Source of the DNA: Berberis thunbergii
Taxonomy: Eukaryota > Streptophyta > Magnoliopsida > Ranunculales > Berberidaceae
Reading direction: 5' to 3'
DNA length: 64,000 nucleotides
Assembly (NCBI GenBank): GCA_003290165.1
Contig: QNQO01000538.1
Location: 186,001 to 250,000 of the forward strand
The notes beneath the pieces were generated by a model. The model saw nothing but the letters and a program-made list of their open reading frames with translations. It did no database searches and was not told the origin of the DNA. Both the position numbers and the translations under genes were made by a program. The stretch's first letter is position 1, and each line of letters begins with the position of its first letter. Positions 1 to 10,665 of this stretch are shown piece after piece.

Positions 1-92
1 ACTGGGGGAGGTAACTCACTAACAATTTGTGACATTGACTCCAACGTTGCCACAGTCTCAATGATATCCTCCCTCATGTTATCGGCTGAGAT

Positions 93-1251
93 CTACTTCT
101 TGTCACAAAGAACTTCATTTCTCTCATATCCGACAGCAGTAGTAATGGTGATTTCAAGTTCATCCTCGTTCATGACGTCAATAAATTCCTGGGACAAAAT
201 ATCAACCACGTCAATAGAAAAACAAGAATGAATATCAACAGGATACCTCATGGCTTCAAAGATGTTGAAACCAATCACATCACCATCATATTCCATGGTC
301 AATTTTTCCGCATGCACATCAATATTTGTCCTTGCAGTTTTCATGAAGGGGTGCCCATAAAATAAGAGGCAATGGTGCTGATAATGCCGAATTTTCCATT
401 TCAAGCACATAGAAATCAGCTAGGAAGATCAAATGATTAACCTGCACCAGCACATCTTCCAACAAACCTCGAGGTTATGCATTAGAACGGTCAGCCAATT
501 GAATAATTACACCATCATTTTTTAACTCCCCGAGATTCATAGAATGATAAATAGAATACGACATAATTGAAGCACCTAAGTCTAACATTGCATTTTCAAT
601 TTTAGTATTACCAATAACTCAAGGGATAGTGAAACTACCCGGATCCTTACACTTCGGCGACATTTTCCTTTAAAGAACTGCGGAGACATTCTCACTCACC
701 TTAACTACTTCTCCGTCTTGAAGTCGTCTCTTTGTTGTGCAAAACTCCTTCAAAAATTTTGCATACTTAGGCATTTCCTTAATAGCATCAAGAAACAGAA
801 TATTGACTTGGACTTTCCGAAAAGTTTCCAAAATTTCCTTCTCTTGTTCATTTTTCTTAGTCTCGGCAAACCTGCGCGGAAAAGGCAAAATAGGTGGAGA
901 TGGATTAGCAGGAACTGAACTTGGAACACTCACCTTCTTAACTGGGGGCTTTGGTGTCTCAACAGTGGCTGGATCATCCACCTGTAACTCAGCTTCCACA
1001 TTTCGGCTTTGTTTGGGGACTATTGGCTCATTCTCATTTTGCCTACCACTCCTCAGTGTAATTATTTTTGCGGTTTCAAACCCGCCTTTCGAATTTGGAA
1101 TGGTAGAACTAGGAATATTTTTTTTCTCACGAATTTGTCCAATAAAATCAGCTATCTGTCCCATTTGTAGCTTCAAATTTGCTATATCTTTTGATTGGTT
1201 CTGCTGAGAAATAGTTAACGATTTCAAAATCTCATCATAATTAAGGGGCAT
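93..1251 (-). pseudogene. gag-protease linker and aspartic protease remnant (Ty3/gypsy)
   Basis: The linker has NQSKDIANLKLQMGQIADFI followed by the ITLRSGR signature that precedes protease in plant gypsy polyproteins. After a proline-rich spacer and a QVNILFLDAIKEMPKYAKFL segment, the minus-strand reading between about 660 and 540 gives CKDPGSFTIP, a stop, VIGNTKIENAMLDLGAS and SYSIY. DLGAS is the retropepsin active-site motif. Downstream, MKTARTNIDVHAEKLTMEYD and FNIFEAMRYP match the region after protease. Stops replace at least two residues, so no processed protease can be made. RT would follow to the left of the window. Confidence 0.85.
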
Positions 1252-1368
1252 ACCTAAGTTGGGCTGAGGTGGTTCTGGCGGCCTTTTGAAGAAACCAGGG
1301 AGTGGCCGATTCGAAGCTTGTTGTTGAGGTTGTTTTGAATTCCTCCATCCAAAGTTGGGATGATTTCT

Positions 1369-2140
1369 CTAACCTTCATTGTAAATGTTTGAATAAGGGT
1401 AGTGATTTTGCAATTGAAAACCTATTGCATTGACATTCTCCCAACAACCATTCTCATTCAGTTGAGGACATTGATTAGATGGATGTTCTGGCTTAGTGCA
1501 CACGCTACAAACTTGTGCAACTCCTAGCACATTCGACTTCCCTAGAGCCTGAGTCACAAGTGAAGTAAGATTAGCCATTTGAGCTTCCAAATTGGAATTA
1601 GTACTTACCTCATTGACTTGGCGTGAAGGCTCTCCAATTCCTTTACACTGTTGGGCGTTTAAGGCCCAATTTGCAATCAAAGTCTTTGATGTTGTTGGAA
1701 TTTTATCAACCAAAGCTTTTCCTGCCACTGCATCTAACAGTTGTCACTCAAGAGGAAGCAATCCCTCATAAAAGTATTGAATTGAGAGCTCCTCCTTCAT
1801 TTGATGCTGCAGACATGATGCTATGAGAGTTTTGAAGCGTTCATAGTAATCTGGATATGATTTTCTTGGACCTTGCTATATACCACTGATTTTCTTCTTC
1901 AACAAGATAATTTTTTAAGTTGGGAAGAATTTCTCTAGAAACACCTTCTTCATGCTATCCAAAAGTATACTGTTCCGGAAGGTAGTTCATAGAGCCAATC
2001 CTTAGCCCTACCAGTAAGATAAAAGGGAAATGCTCTCAGCTTCAGGATGTTCCCATCCATAGTTATTGGCGTCATACTGGAGCATACAACTTCAAATTTC
2101 TTTAAATGTTTATTTGGATCCTCCATAGAAATACCATGAT
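1369..2140 (-). pseudogene. gag remnant with CCHC zinc knuckle (Ty3/gypsy)
   Basis: The minus-strand translation shows plant gypsy gag. A YPDYYERFKTLIASC-like stretch is followed by EELSIQYFYEGLLP and then AGKALVDKIPTTSKTLI, the order seen in Athila/Tat gag proteins. Near 1480-1520 a zinc knuckle is intact (C-x2-C-x4-H-x4-C, in CSVCTKPEHPSNQCP). Gag packages the element RNA in virus-like particles, and the knuckle binds RNA. An in-frame stop after LLPLE and another after YNEG at 1369 break the frame, so the gene is dead. The reading continues into the protease linker at 1251, as expected for a gag-pol element. Confidence 0.85.
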
Positions 2141-2215
2141 CCTTCAGAATATGATTAAGTAGGCTGGATTTTAGCTTGAATGGCTATGTCTTGCCCTGCA
2201 CTGCTGTTGGATATT

Positions 2216-3766
2216 GAATGCACAATGGTGAGACAAAGGTGATAAAATAGTTAATAGTTTATCTCTATTCACCAAACATATGCTCATAAATCAATTTTAA
2301 ATAATCATTTGTAACTCGTGAGAGATAATGCTCAAGACTAACTGTGACAACATTGCATTAATCTTATTATTTTTCCAAGTTCGTTGAATTAAACTTAGCG
2401 TCACTTTCAAATTATTCTTATCATGCTATCTAATCGGGAATCACAAGTTAGATAACAATCTAAGATCATTAAGTTTTGTGGAAAATATGAACACTGACTA
2501 GGAAATTACAAGTATGATCAATATCTTGTTCTTACCTAGGTTTTTACTTAACCTTACCAACGTTCTTTGGTATTTACTACTTGTGAGTACAAGATTATAA
2601 TGATTATGTGAAATTCTCCTATACTCTAGCCCCATATCCTAGCATGCTTACTAAGTTGGCCACCTTAACAAATATACAAAGAAAAGTTCTCTTTAAAGCA
2701 GTTAAACAAACACAATCACTATTCAGCAAGTTAGATTAAATTCAATTAAAATAAAACACATGTTCGGGGCTTCGAATCCACCCCTAACTAAGAGGAGTTT
2801 AGCTAGACATATTAATTATGTTTGATAGCAATGCAAATTAATTATCCAACTATAAATAAATAAAAAAGGTGAAAGAAACAAAACATTGTCGCCATTTGCA
2901 TGGTGGTAGAGAATGGGTGCCTGGGGTGCTGATAGCGGATTGAAGAGAATAAAAACTTCCTTTTCCTCAAGATCTCAGGTCCGCTTCTCTGATCTTCTTG
3001 ACTATAAATTAGAGTGTGAGAGAGAAGAGGATGACGAGGGACATAGTTGGTTGTGCAAGGGTGGTTGGCGACGATCAGGGACAATGAGAGCGAGGGGCTG
3101 AAACGAGGGTGTGGAACGATGGAGGTTGTGGTCGATGTGGTTAGGGTTTCCTGATTTGCGACAAACAGAGAAGTGAAGGCGATGAATGGGGTCAACTGAG
3201 ATGGGGTATGTGCTTGCGAAGAATTGCGAGGAGCGGGGTGATGATGTGGTCAGAGAGAGAGTGAGTAGTGGCTATGTGAATGAGGCTTGCTGCGGTTGTG
3301 GATGCTTCATGGACTGTTGCAAGGAAGATGGGTGATGATGGGTTTGATGGTGGTGGTGGTCGGTTGGTTGTGATGGTGAGGATGGTTGATAAGGAGGTTG
3401 TAGATGAGTTTGCAACGAACAAGAGGTTGCGGCTGTGGATTGTGAATGTGAGGATGCATGGTTGTGGATGGCTGTCGGCTTGCTGTGGTTGCAAGCGTGA
3501 GGAAGCTATGGATGGGTGTTTTCTTTAAAATAATGTATCATCCCTTTTATAATTGTTTTCTTCTCGATTTCATTCTTTGCGTGATTTCCTTTTGCAATAA
3601 GTATTTCTAAATTGTCAATTTGCTTCACTTAGCTTCTATTTTGGAATCTTATAATTGAAAACCTACACAAACACAAAAATAGCAATTAATACCCTAATTA
3701 ACAAGTGATAGCCAAAAATATATATAGAAATATGGTATAAAAAATTGCCTAATTATGGTCCTATCA
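2216..3766 (-). repeat. probable 5' LTR and leader of the left-edge gypsy element
   Basis: This is AT-rich non-coding sequence with a GGT/GTT-rich stretch near 3100-3500. It lies between the element's outer TG terminus (3766, minus strand) and the first gag homology near 2140. I could not place the inner LTR edge because neither the other LTR nor a clear primer binding site is in view. The short open frames here are low-complexity products and match no protein I know. Confidence 0.45.
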
Positions 3767-3771
3767 TCAAC

Positions 3772-5600
3772 CTGTAACGAGTCTTTTTATGCCTGTAAAC
3801 TTTGTCTTTTCCCCTTTCAACAAGAAAACTTTGGGGTTGTTGTACATAAACATCTTCCTCCGACACTCCATTTAAAAATTCAAGCTAAACATCAAGTTGA
3901 TAAATCAACCAATTCTTTTGAGCAACAAGAGTAATCAAAGTTCTAATAGTTTCCAACCTTGCAATGGGAACAAAAGTTTCAGAGAAATCAATACCAGGTT
4001 TTTAAGTAAAGTCTCTTGCCACAGGCCTAGCTTTGTGCTTTTTGAATGGTTTCATCTTGATTAAATTAGGTCTTGAAAATCCACTTCACACCAATGACAT
4101 CTTTTATCTTGTAGATAATCAACAAGCTCCCAAGTTTGATTTTTCTCAATCATTATCATCTCCTCCTTCATGGCTTCCAACCATACTTCATGTTTTTGTG
4201 CTTCTTCAAAGCTTTCCGGCTCTGCACCAACAAAATTGCAAGTCTCGTACACATCTCACAAACTTCGGTTTCTTAATGGAGGACTTCTGATGAGGAGTAG
4301 TTGAAGGAAACAGGTTCAACATTTGAATTGCTTTCGGCAGTTGGTGGTGATTGAGGAGTGTCTTTCTTTCTGCAGCTCTCTTGGAACTTCCCCTTGCTGT
4401 TGCACGAAAGCATACGACATCTCCTGCACTTTATTCTCGTTCCAATCCCAGCTAGCTTTTTCATTAAAAATTAACATCTCTACTCACAATCAACTTCTTA
4501 GTTTCACATTATAAAGTATATATCCTTTGGAGCTGGAACTATACTCAACAAAGATATATCTTTAATTTTTCTCATCAAACTTAGTTCTTTTTTCAACAGG
4601 AATAAGAGCATAACAAATGCAGCCAAAGATTTTGAGATGACTTGCCAAAGGCTTGAACCCACTCCAAGCTTCAAATTGAGTTTGGTTTTTTACGGCTTTA
4701 GTTGGACATCGATTGAGTCTGTATACAACCATCTTCACGATTGTTCAATTCTTTCTTGCAATCCCATTTTGTTGGGGACTATATCCTGCTGTCAGTTCCA
4801 ATTGCCTTCATTTTGGCAGTAGCTTTCAAAATTTTGAAACATACACTCGCCTCATCTTTAGCTTCGAATAACTTTGATGTTGTAGCCACTTTGTTTTTCT
4901 ACTAAAGCTTTGAATCTCTTGAAAACCAAATAAAACTTCTGATTTCTCCTTCAAAAAATAAATCCACGCAATCCTTGAATAATCCATCAATGAATGTGAG
5001 AAAGTACATGTGCTAACTTAATGAAGAAGTTGGCATTTTGCCACATATGTCAGTGTGTACAAGTTCTAGTGATGCCTTTGCTTTCTATATGCTTTGTCAA
5101 AGAAATGAATTTTGGTGCTGCTTGCCCGTAACGCACCCTTCACATGCTTCAGTTGTTGATTTAAAGGTAGGAAGCCTATTCACCATGGCTTTCTATTGGA
5201 GAAGCTTCAACCCTTGTGACAAAACCTCTTGTGCCACAACCAAGATTCTTGAATATCTACTTTCAATGCAGATTCATGCCCACAATTCATATTAAGAGGA
5301 AATTTTCAATTTGTTTCCATTTGAACTGATGCACTCGGCTGAAAGTTATTCTTTTAGTCAGAAATGTCAACAATCACCAAAAATAACTTTTTACTCATTT
5401 TGCATAAGTTGTCCAACACTAAGTAAGTTTTGGCTTATGCTTGGAACAAGTAAAACATCAACAAATACTTTTTCAGTTGCTGTCATATGGTTGTTGCAAC
5501 TGCTGCCAAAATACCAGATGTCTTTTTCTTCACAAGATGATTGACTAGCATAAAAACAAGGTCACTTCTTGAGCATCATCCTTTTTTTTCTCAACAAAAT
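3772..5600 (-). pseudogene. copia pol remnant: protease end, integrase, RT start
   Basis: Read leftward on the minus strand. Near 5500 a WYFGSSCNNHMTA segment corresponds to the copia protease W.LDSGCSNHMT region. LLVPSISQNLLSVGQL is typical of the stretch before integrase, and WLWHKRFCHKG corresponds to the integrase H..GH region. RIAWIYFLKEKSEVLFGF follows in the integrase core. Near 4250-4060 comes YETCNFVGAEPESFEEA and AMKEEM.MIEKNQTWELV, the standard lead-in to RT. RT starts with KARPVARDFT, GIDFSETFVPIARLETIR and QLDV.LEFLNGV, and is cut at the gypsy boundary near 3770 just before the expected KKALYGLKQ segment. Many stops and frameshifts are present. Confidence 0.85.
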
Positions 5601-5612
5601 TTGCTTGGTTAG

Positions 5613-5888
5613 TGATGATACATAAAAACGGTCACACTCCTGAGCCGAACAAGTGTCATGATGATCTCGAGGAACTACGGGCCCAAACATTGGTCCAACG
5701 TAGATCCAGCCCAAGCAGATCTAAGCCCGCTCAATTTCAGTTTGCCAAGCGGACCCGAACTCTCATAGCATGCTAGGCCCACATGTCTCACAACCATCCT
5801 CAATACCCATAAGCCCTCTTTAGGCAAGTATCTCGAGGATGAGCTTCAGACGGGCAACTACAGTTGCTCTCTGCTTCCAACCAGGAAG
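5613..5888 (+). repeat. 5' LTR of the Tat-like element, first part
   Basis: First 276 bp of the LTR, aligned by eye with 23225-23500 (shared TGATGAT...CACTCCTGAGCC, TCATGATGATCTCGAGG, CTCACAACCATCCTCAATAC). It stops at the GGAAG where the LARD element inserted. The rest of the LTR resumes at 14674. Confidence 0.9.
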
Positions 5889-7885
5889 TGATATTCACAT
5901 AATTATTACATAATATATCCCTTAATTTATACATGTTAGTGTTTCAATTATTATATTTTATAGTAATTATTTCGTTTTCATGTCTTTGCAGGAATTTGAG
6001 CGTAAACGATGAATCCATATTAAAGCAGTCACAAACGACAATTAGTCGATTTCAATGGTGGTATAAAACAAGTCACAAACCTAAACCCAACACCTAGCTC
6101 ATAACCTAAAATCCACAAACCTAAACCCAACACCTAGTTCGTAACCTAAAATCCACAAACCTACACCCAACAACTAATTCATAACCTAAACCCCATCCAT
6201 AACCTAATCTCAAACCCAATGCCAAGCCCAATCCTACCCTCATTAATGAATCTTCCCCTCATCTCATCCCTATTCATCTTGGTTATTTTCTATAAATAGA
6301 GGATAATAGGGTGAGAAAGGGGGGAGGAAGAGAAGGGAAAAAAAGATAATTAGAAATCAAAACCTCTTCCTCAATGGAGATTTCCTCAAAGGAGCTCCTC
6401 TCTCGAAGGTGATTCACAATCACCCTCACCACTCATCCATCTCTCACTCACTCCACTCACTCAGCACACAGTCACCTCGCCACCACAGTCACCTCGCCAT
6501 CGCCACCACCGAGCTCCGCAACCACCACTGTCACCACCGTGAAACAGGGGTGTGACAACCCTGTTTCACGTCCAATTTTCACTCCACCACCACTCTCAGC
6601 TCCTCTCCCCTGTCCACACAACCGCCACCATCTCCGCACGAGTCCCACCACCACAACAGACCACGAAAAGCCGCGACAGAACCACCACAACCACGCCGCG
6701 AAACAGAGTCGCACCGCGTCTCTGTTCCGCCTCGCGATAGAGCCATACCCTGCGTCCTCTTCTCCTCTCTGTCATCTCTTCGTCCAGGCCCCAAACCATC
6801 TCTCCGCCACCGGACAACCACCACAAACAGAGCCGCACCGCGGCGCACCACCATCGCGATAGGAAGCGAAAATAGGGAGTCCCCTCCCGATTTCTCTCCC
6901 TTTATTTGTGATGTTTTATTGGTGTTTCCTCACCTTTGTTCGTCTTTCGCAGGTTCTAGAATCAATTTGAGGTTGAGGGAGGTCGCGAGGAGCGAAGAAA
7001 ATCACCGCGAGAGCCACTGTTGCGCTGGAGAAGACGACCGGAGCGATAGGTACTGTAGCAGTACTGTAGCAGAGGCGGGAATGAGTCAAAATTCGATTAT
7101 TCGGCTATTCACACCCCCGGTTTTGCTCTGTACCACCATAGAGCATTTTAGGGGCCATTTCCTCGGGATTCATGCACAACCACCTGCTGATCTGCTGAGT
7201 GCCACCACATCGAGCTTGTGATAAACTAAATGGGTTGTATAAGTTATTTTGATTTATTTTACTGAATTGTGTGCTTAATTGTTAATTACAATTTATTTCT
7301 GAATTTTGATAAATTGCTTTCACCTTGCATGTTCGAGAAATTAAACTTGATATGTTTGGTAGTTAGAATTACCCTTTATCAATATTCAAAGCATGTGCTA
7401 AAAATATTAAGCTTAAGCTTTGATTAAGTGTGCCCTAAAAAGACACTTAATACTTTGTAAGAGCGTATTTGCTTGAAATAATTTGTTAATGTTTGATAGA
7501 AACATGATATAAGTTGAAATCGATTTTAACGATCACATATTCGGTGTAAGCAAGGGATTCTCATCCCTAACGCTTCTCGTTTTTAAATTCAGTAATTTAG
7601 ATTTAAATAATTTTGCTAATTCATTGGTGAGTCCAAGTCCACAAAAATCCATCTCATCTATCTTTTATTTTCCTTATTTTAATTTATTTTTAGTTTAGAT
7701 TTAAAAATGTTGTAACCCCATTTCCTATAAATTAGTTTAATTAAATTCTAAAATTCAATTGCATCCACCTTCTTCGTGGGATCGACCCGTACTTGCCGTT
7801 GTCTACAAGTTAGGCACCATGCACTTGCGGTTATTACAAGTGGGCTGAATTAACCTATTAATTTAGGTTGGTTAAGCTCGCATCA
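5889..7885 (+). repeat. 5' LTR of the LARD element (1997 bp)
   Basis: TGATATTCACATAATTATTA to AAGCTCGCATCA. It contains about three tandem units of roughly 41 bp (6065-6195) with CCTAAACCCAACACCTA cores, a CTATAAATAGAGG box near 6289 that is the likely promoter, and a CCACCAC-rich stretch (6420-6860) that yields long but meaningless open frames. Confidence 0.95.
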
Positions 7886-7891
7886 AGTTTT

Positions 7892-7909
7892 TGGCGCCGT
7901 TGCTGGGGA
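7892..7909 (+). promoter_or_regulatory. primer binding site of the LARD element
   Basis: TGGCGCCGTTGCTGGGGA lies 6 bp after the 5' LTR end. It is the standard plant Athila/Tat-type PBS sequence, with one change from the common GTTGCCGGGGA form. Confidence 0.85.
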
Positions 7910-9234
7910 AGGTAGCATTGTAATTGAATTTAAGATTTATTTTCACTAATTAAAAAAAAATATTTAAAACAAACCAAAAAAAAAAAAAATTTAAGTTATT
8001 TTTACACTCATTTTGTGTTTGATTTTGCAGATTACACACTTTTCGAGGAAATTGGACGATCATGCAAAAACATCAAGCACATTTTATTTTTATTTTTGTG
8101 AGGAGAGTTTTAATTTTATTTTCACCTCGTTTTACGAATGTGTGGTGTAATAATTTTTGAGAACTTTACTATTTTTCATTTTGTTTAATCACAAAAAAAA
8201 ACCCAAAATTTTCTAAGTCAAAAGAAATTATAGGGAAACAATTTTTATTGTTACCCAATAATTTTTTATGATTTAGAAATCCGACTTCTAAGACCAAGAC
8301 TAGTAAATTTATTTGCATATGCTTGTGTGTTGAGTGAAACGGATAAAAAGAAGTCAGACCTTTTTTGAATTGTGCTAACTTTTTGTGCAGATTGGAATAC
8401 GCACACTGTAAGTTTTCTATCTCACGCAACGTATTAGCGACCAGGGTGCTTGGTGTAATTGTTTGAAATTGTGTGATTGGTTGTTAAAATTCTGTAATTG
8501 TGGATGCTAAACTTTAGTATTTCATAATAAGCAGACCCAACTTCTAAATAGAAACTGGTGGGACTTGATATTCCCACCTCATCACTCCAGCTGTGTGCAA
8601 CCAATTGCCTAACATAATTAAAATCAATTAGCAAGTTAGATAGAACATCTCTTAGGTTCGGTGTTTATAGGACAACCAAGACCAAGGTGAATCCAATAAT
8701 TTTTTGTGTTGACCAATGCTAAAAGTGACGATGGGTTTAATCATTCAATGAATTCCGAAAGGCCACTGCCACAAGGGTAATTTACCCGGTACGCTGAGTC
8801 ATAAGTAAGCTACGATCCACAAGAAGGATTGGTGTAACCAACAGTTTTTTGTTAGGAACACAAGCCTCAAGTGTGCATTTAACATCACATCGTTCTCACA
8901 TCTATTGGCTTACAGAGCGGTAGCACAAGGAAGTACTTAATTGGACCATTGTGACCTCCTTCTCTTGTGCGATAATCCGGTTTCTTTGAAACAAAACTCT
9001 ATCCTACTAATTTTGAACTTTGCGGTGTAAAGTGTATACTCTTAGGATCAACTTGTAGCACCCATTGCTGTGTCATAAAGATTACATAAGAAATAATTGT
9101 CCCCCAAATATAAAAAGATAATTGATCTCAAAAACATTGATTGCTTAGGGAGACATGTTTCTTGTGCATTTATTGGTTGTTGATTGCATGTGAGCCTGTG
9201 TATATTTTTAGAGTTAGTGCTTTCAAAAAAAAAA
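7910..9234. other. leader region of the LARD element, no gene seen
   Basis: AT-rich non-coding sequence between the PBS and the long reading frame. Short minus-strand frames at 8169-8634 and 9048-9242 show no recognised motif. Confidence 0.5.
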
Positions 9235-10665
9235 ATGAACACAAGGGATTATCCAGCCTATTTTTCCGAGCAAGTCAATTCATTTTATGACATGCGACGA
9301 CTTGAGTATGATCCATATTTAGATTATTATCCAGGTCTAGCTTATCATTCTGACTTCTCATGGGCTCATGGTCAGTACCATGAAGGCCCTCTAGACACTC
9401 ATCAGACTCCTCAAGCTTTCATTTCTGATAATGAGTTAGAGGATATCATGAACATTTTTATAAAGCGAACAGGGGAAGTGCTTGAGCAAAATTTTCAGGA
9501 TATCATAGAATTGACAGCTATTTATCAACAAAACTCTCAAGCTATCCGGAAACTTGAGATGACTGTGAGTCAAATGGCTGAGTCATTTCCTGAGATAGCG
9601 TCAGAAATATTCCCTAGCCAACCTATTTTCAACCCAAATGGTCCATTTGAAATTAGTGGTACATCTGAGTCGGACAATGAAGATGTCCAATTCATTACTC
9701 TCTTTAGGAGTGAAAAACTGGTTGACAATCAGGCAGAAATGCCTGATATGAGTGTCATTGAGTTGTCTAGACATGTTGCATCCTCCTCTCATTTGAATGC
9801 TGATAAAGCCTCATTCATTGATGCACCTGTAGATTCTGAGACACTGCAGACATCTCCTTCCCATGTTGACTCATGCCTTCCTAGTGACTCATGCATCAAA
9901 TCAAACTGTGAACATTTTTTAGAGTCTCCCCTTGACTGTTTTCATGATACACATTTAGAGGCTTGTTTGACTCATTTTAGTTTAGACTTTGATGTTGATG
10001 ATTCTATTAAGGAAGTCAATGATTTGCTTGACTCAGTCCCCATTGTGGATCCTAGTTATAAATGGAAGTCTAAAGTGAAGTCTTTCCCACTCAGTGAGTC
10101 AAAACTAGTCCCATCAGTTGAGCCACCTGAGCTTGACCTTAAACAATTACCTGACACCCTCAGGTATGCATTTTCAGGTGATGAGTTGTCTAGACCAGTA
10201 TCTCTATATGATTCATGTGATGAGCCTATACCACTTGATATATCCTTCGTCTCATCTACTTGCATCACATTCCCTTTTACTAAGGCTACTTTCACCGATC
10301 CCTTGTGTTGTAGTGAGGATTTCAGTTTTCACCATCCTGTTGTGAAATTTATTCAATCTTCTGATTTGGAACCAGACATAGGATGTTCCCTTTTTGGAGC
10401 ACGCAAAAATCCTCTAATTATGACTACTGGTCACTTTTGGGATGTCCTATTGTATTTGGTGCCCCATGTGATTGCTATATTTTGGTGGACTGATCCTCAA
10501 CTGTTCAGGTTGTTGATATACAACCATGGACTAAGTATTTGTCATATTCTTCCTCTACACTTTTTGATACACCATTTTTTCGGAAGAATATTTGTCGGGC
10601 TGATGACGTTAAACCAAGCGCTCCTAGGAGGCAGCCTAGCTTTAGTTGTATGTCTTTGCTGTTAG
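9235..10665 (+). CDS. 476-residue gag-linker-derived protein of the LARD element
   Basis: I chose the ATG at 9235 (MNTRDYPAYF), which sits after a long A-run. The open frame starts earlier at 9184, but those residues are unlike the rest. Residues about 70-130 (ELEDIMNIFIKRTGEVLEQN then AIRKLEMTVSQMAESF) resemble the linker helix after gag in Athila-like elements. VQFITLFRSEKLVDNQAEMP looks like a diverged ITLRSGK-type junction. The rest is acidic and serine/proline-rich. No zinc knuckle, protease or polymerase is present. The C-terminal part from about residue 380 is hydrophobic (LLYLVPHVIAIFWW, LPLHFLIHHFF). No internal stop is present, while all surrounding element genes are broken, so it may have been maintained until recently. 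Function is unknown. Confidence 0.7.
   Translation: MNTRDYPAYFSEQVNSFYDMRRLEYDPYLDYYPGLAYHSDFSWAHGQYHEGPLDTHQTPQAFISDNELEDIMNIFIKRTGEVLEQNFQDIIELTAIYQQNSQAIRKLEMTVSQMAESFPEIASEIFPSQPIFNPNGPFEISGTSESDNEDVQFITLFRSEKLVDNQAEMPDMSVIELSRHVASSSHLNADKASFIDAPVDSETLQTSPSHVDSCLPSDSCIKSNCEHFLESPLDCFHDTHLEACLTHFSLDFDVDDSIKEVNDLLDSVPIVDPSYKWKSKVKSFPLSESKLVPSVEPPELDLKQLPDTLRYAFSGDELSRPVSLYDSCDEPIPLDISFVSSTCITFPFTKATFTDPLCCSEDFSFHHPVVKFIQSSDLEPDIGCSLFGARKNPLIMTTGHFWDVLLYLVPHVIAIFWWTDPQLFRLLIYNHGLSICHILPLHFLIHHFFGRIFVGLMTLNQALLGGSLALVVCLCC

Larger units (their letters stand above)
1..3766 (-). mobile_element. Ty3/gypsy LTR retrotransposon (Athila/Tat-like), 5' part, cut by the left window edge
   Basis: Reading right to left on the minus strand, the element starts with a TGATAGGACC terminus at 3766, runs through about 1.5 kb of LTR/leader sequence, then gag and protease remnants up to the left edge of the window. 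The 3766 boundary is where recognisable copia RT coding sequence stops abruptly, so this element probably inserted into that copia copy. The partner end and target duplication lie outside the window. No primer binding site was found near 2200-2850, and the reading frames carry several stops, so the copy is decayed. RT, RNase H and integrase would lie to the left and are not visible. Confidence 0.8.

Noticed and set aside
2842..3528. Several open frames on both strands near the left gypsy LTR
   Set aside because: Low-complexity GGT/GTT composition inside probable LTR sequence, with no domains.
6472..6862. Overlapping open frames on both strands (also 13255-13753)
   Set aside because: They fall in a CCACCAC/CCGC-rich part of both LARD LTRs. 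Composition alone keeps all frames open, and no protein motif is present.
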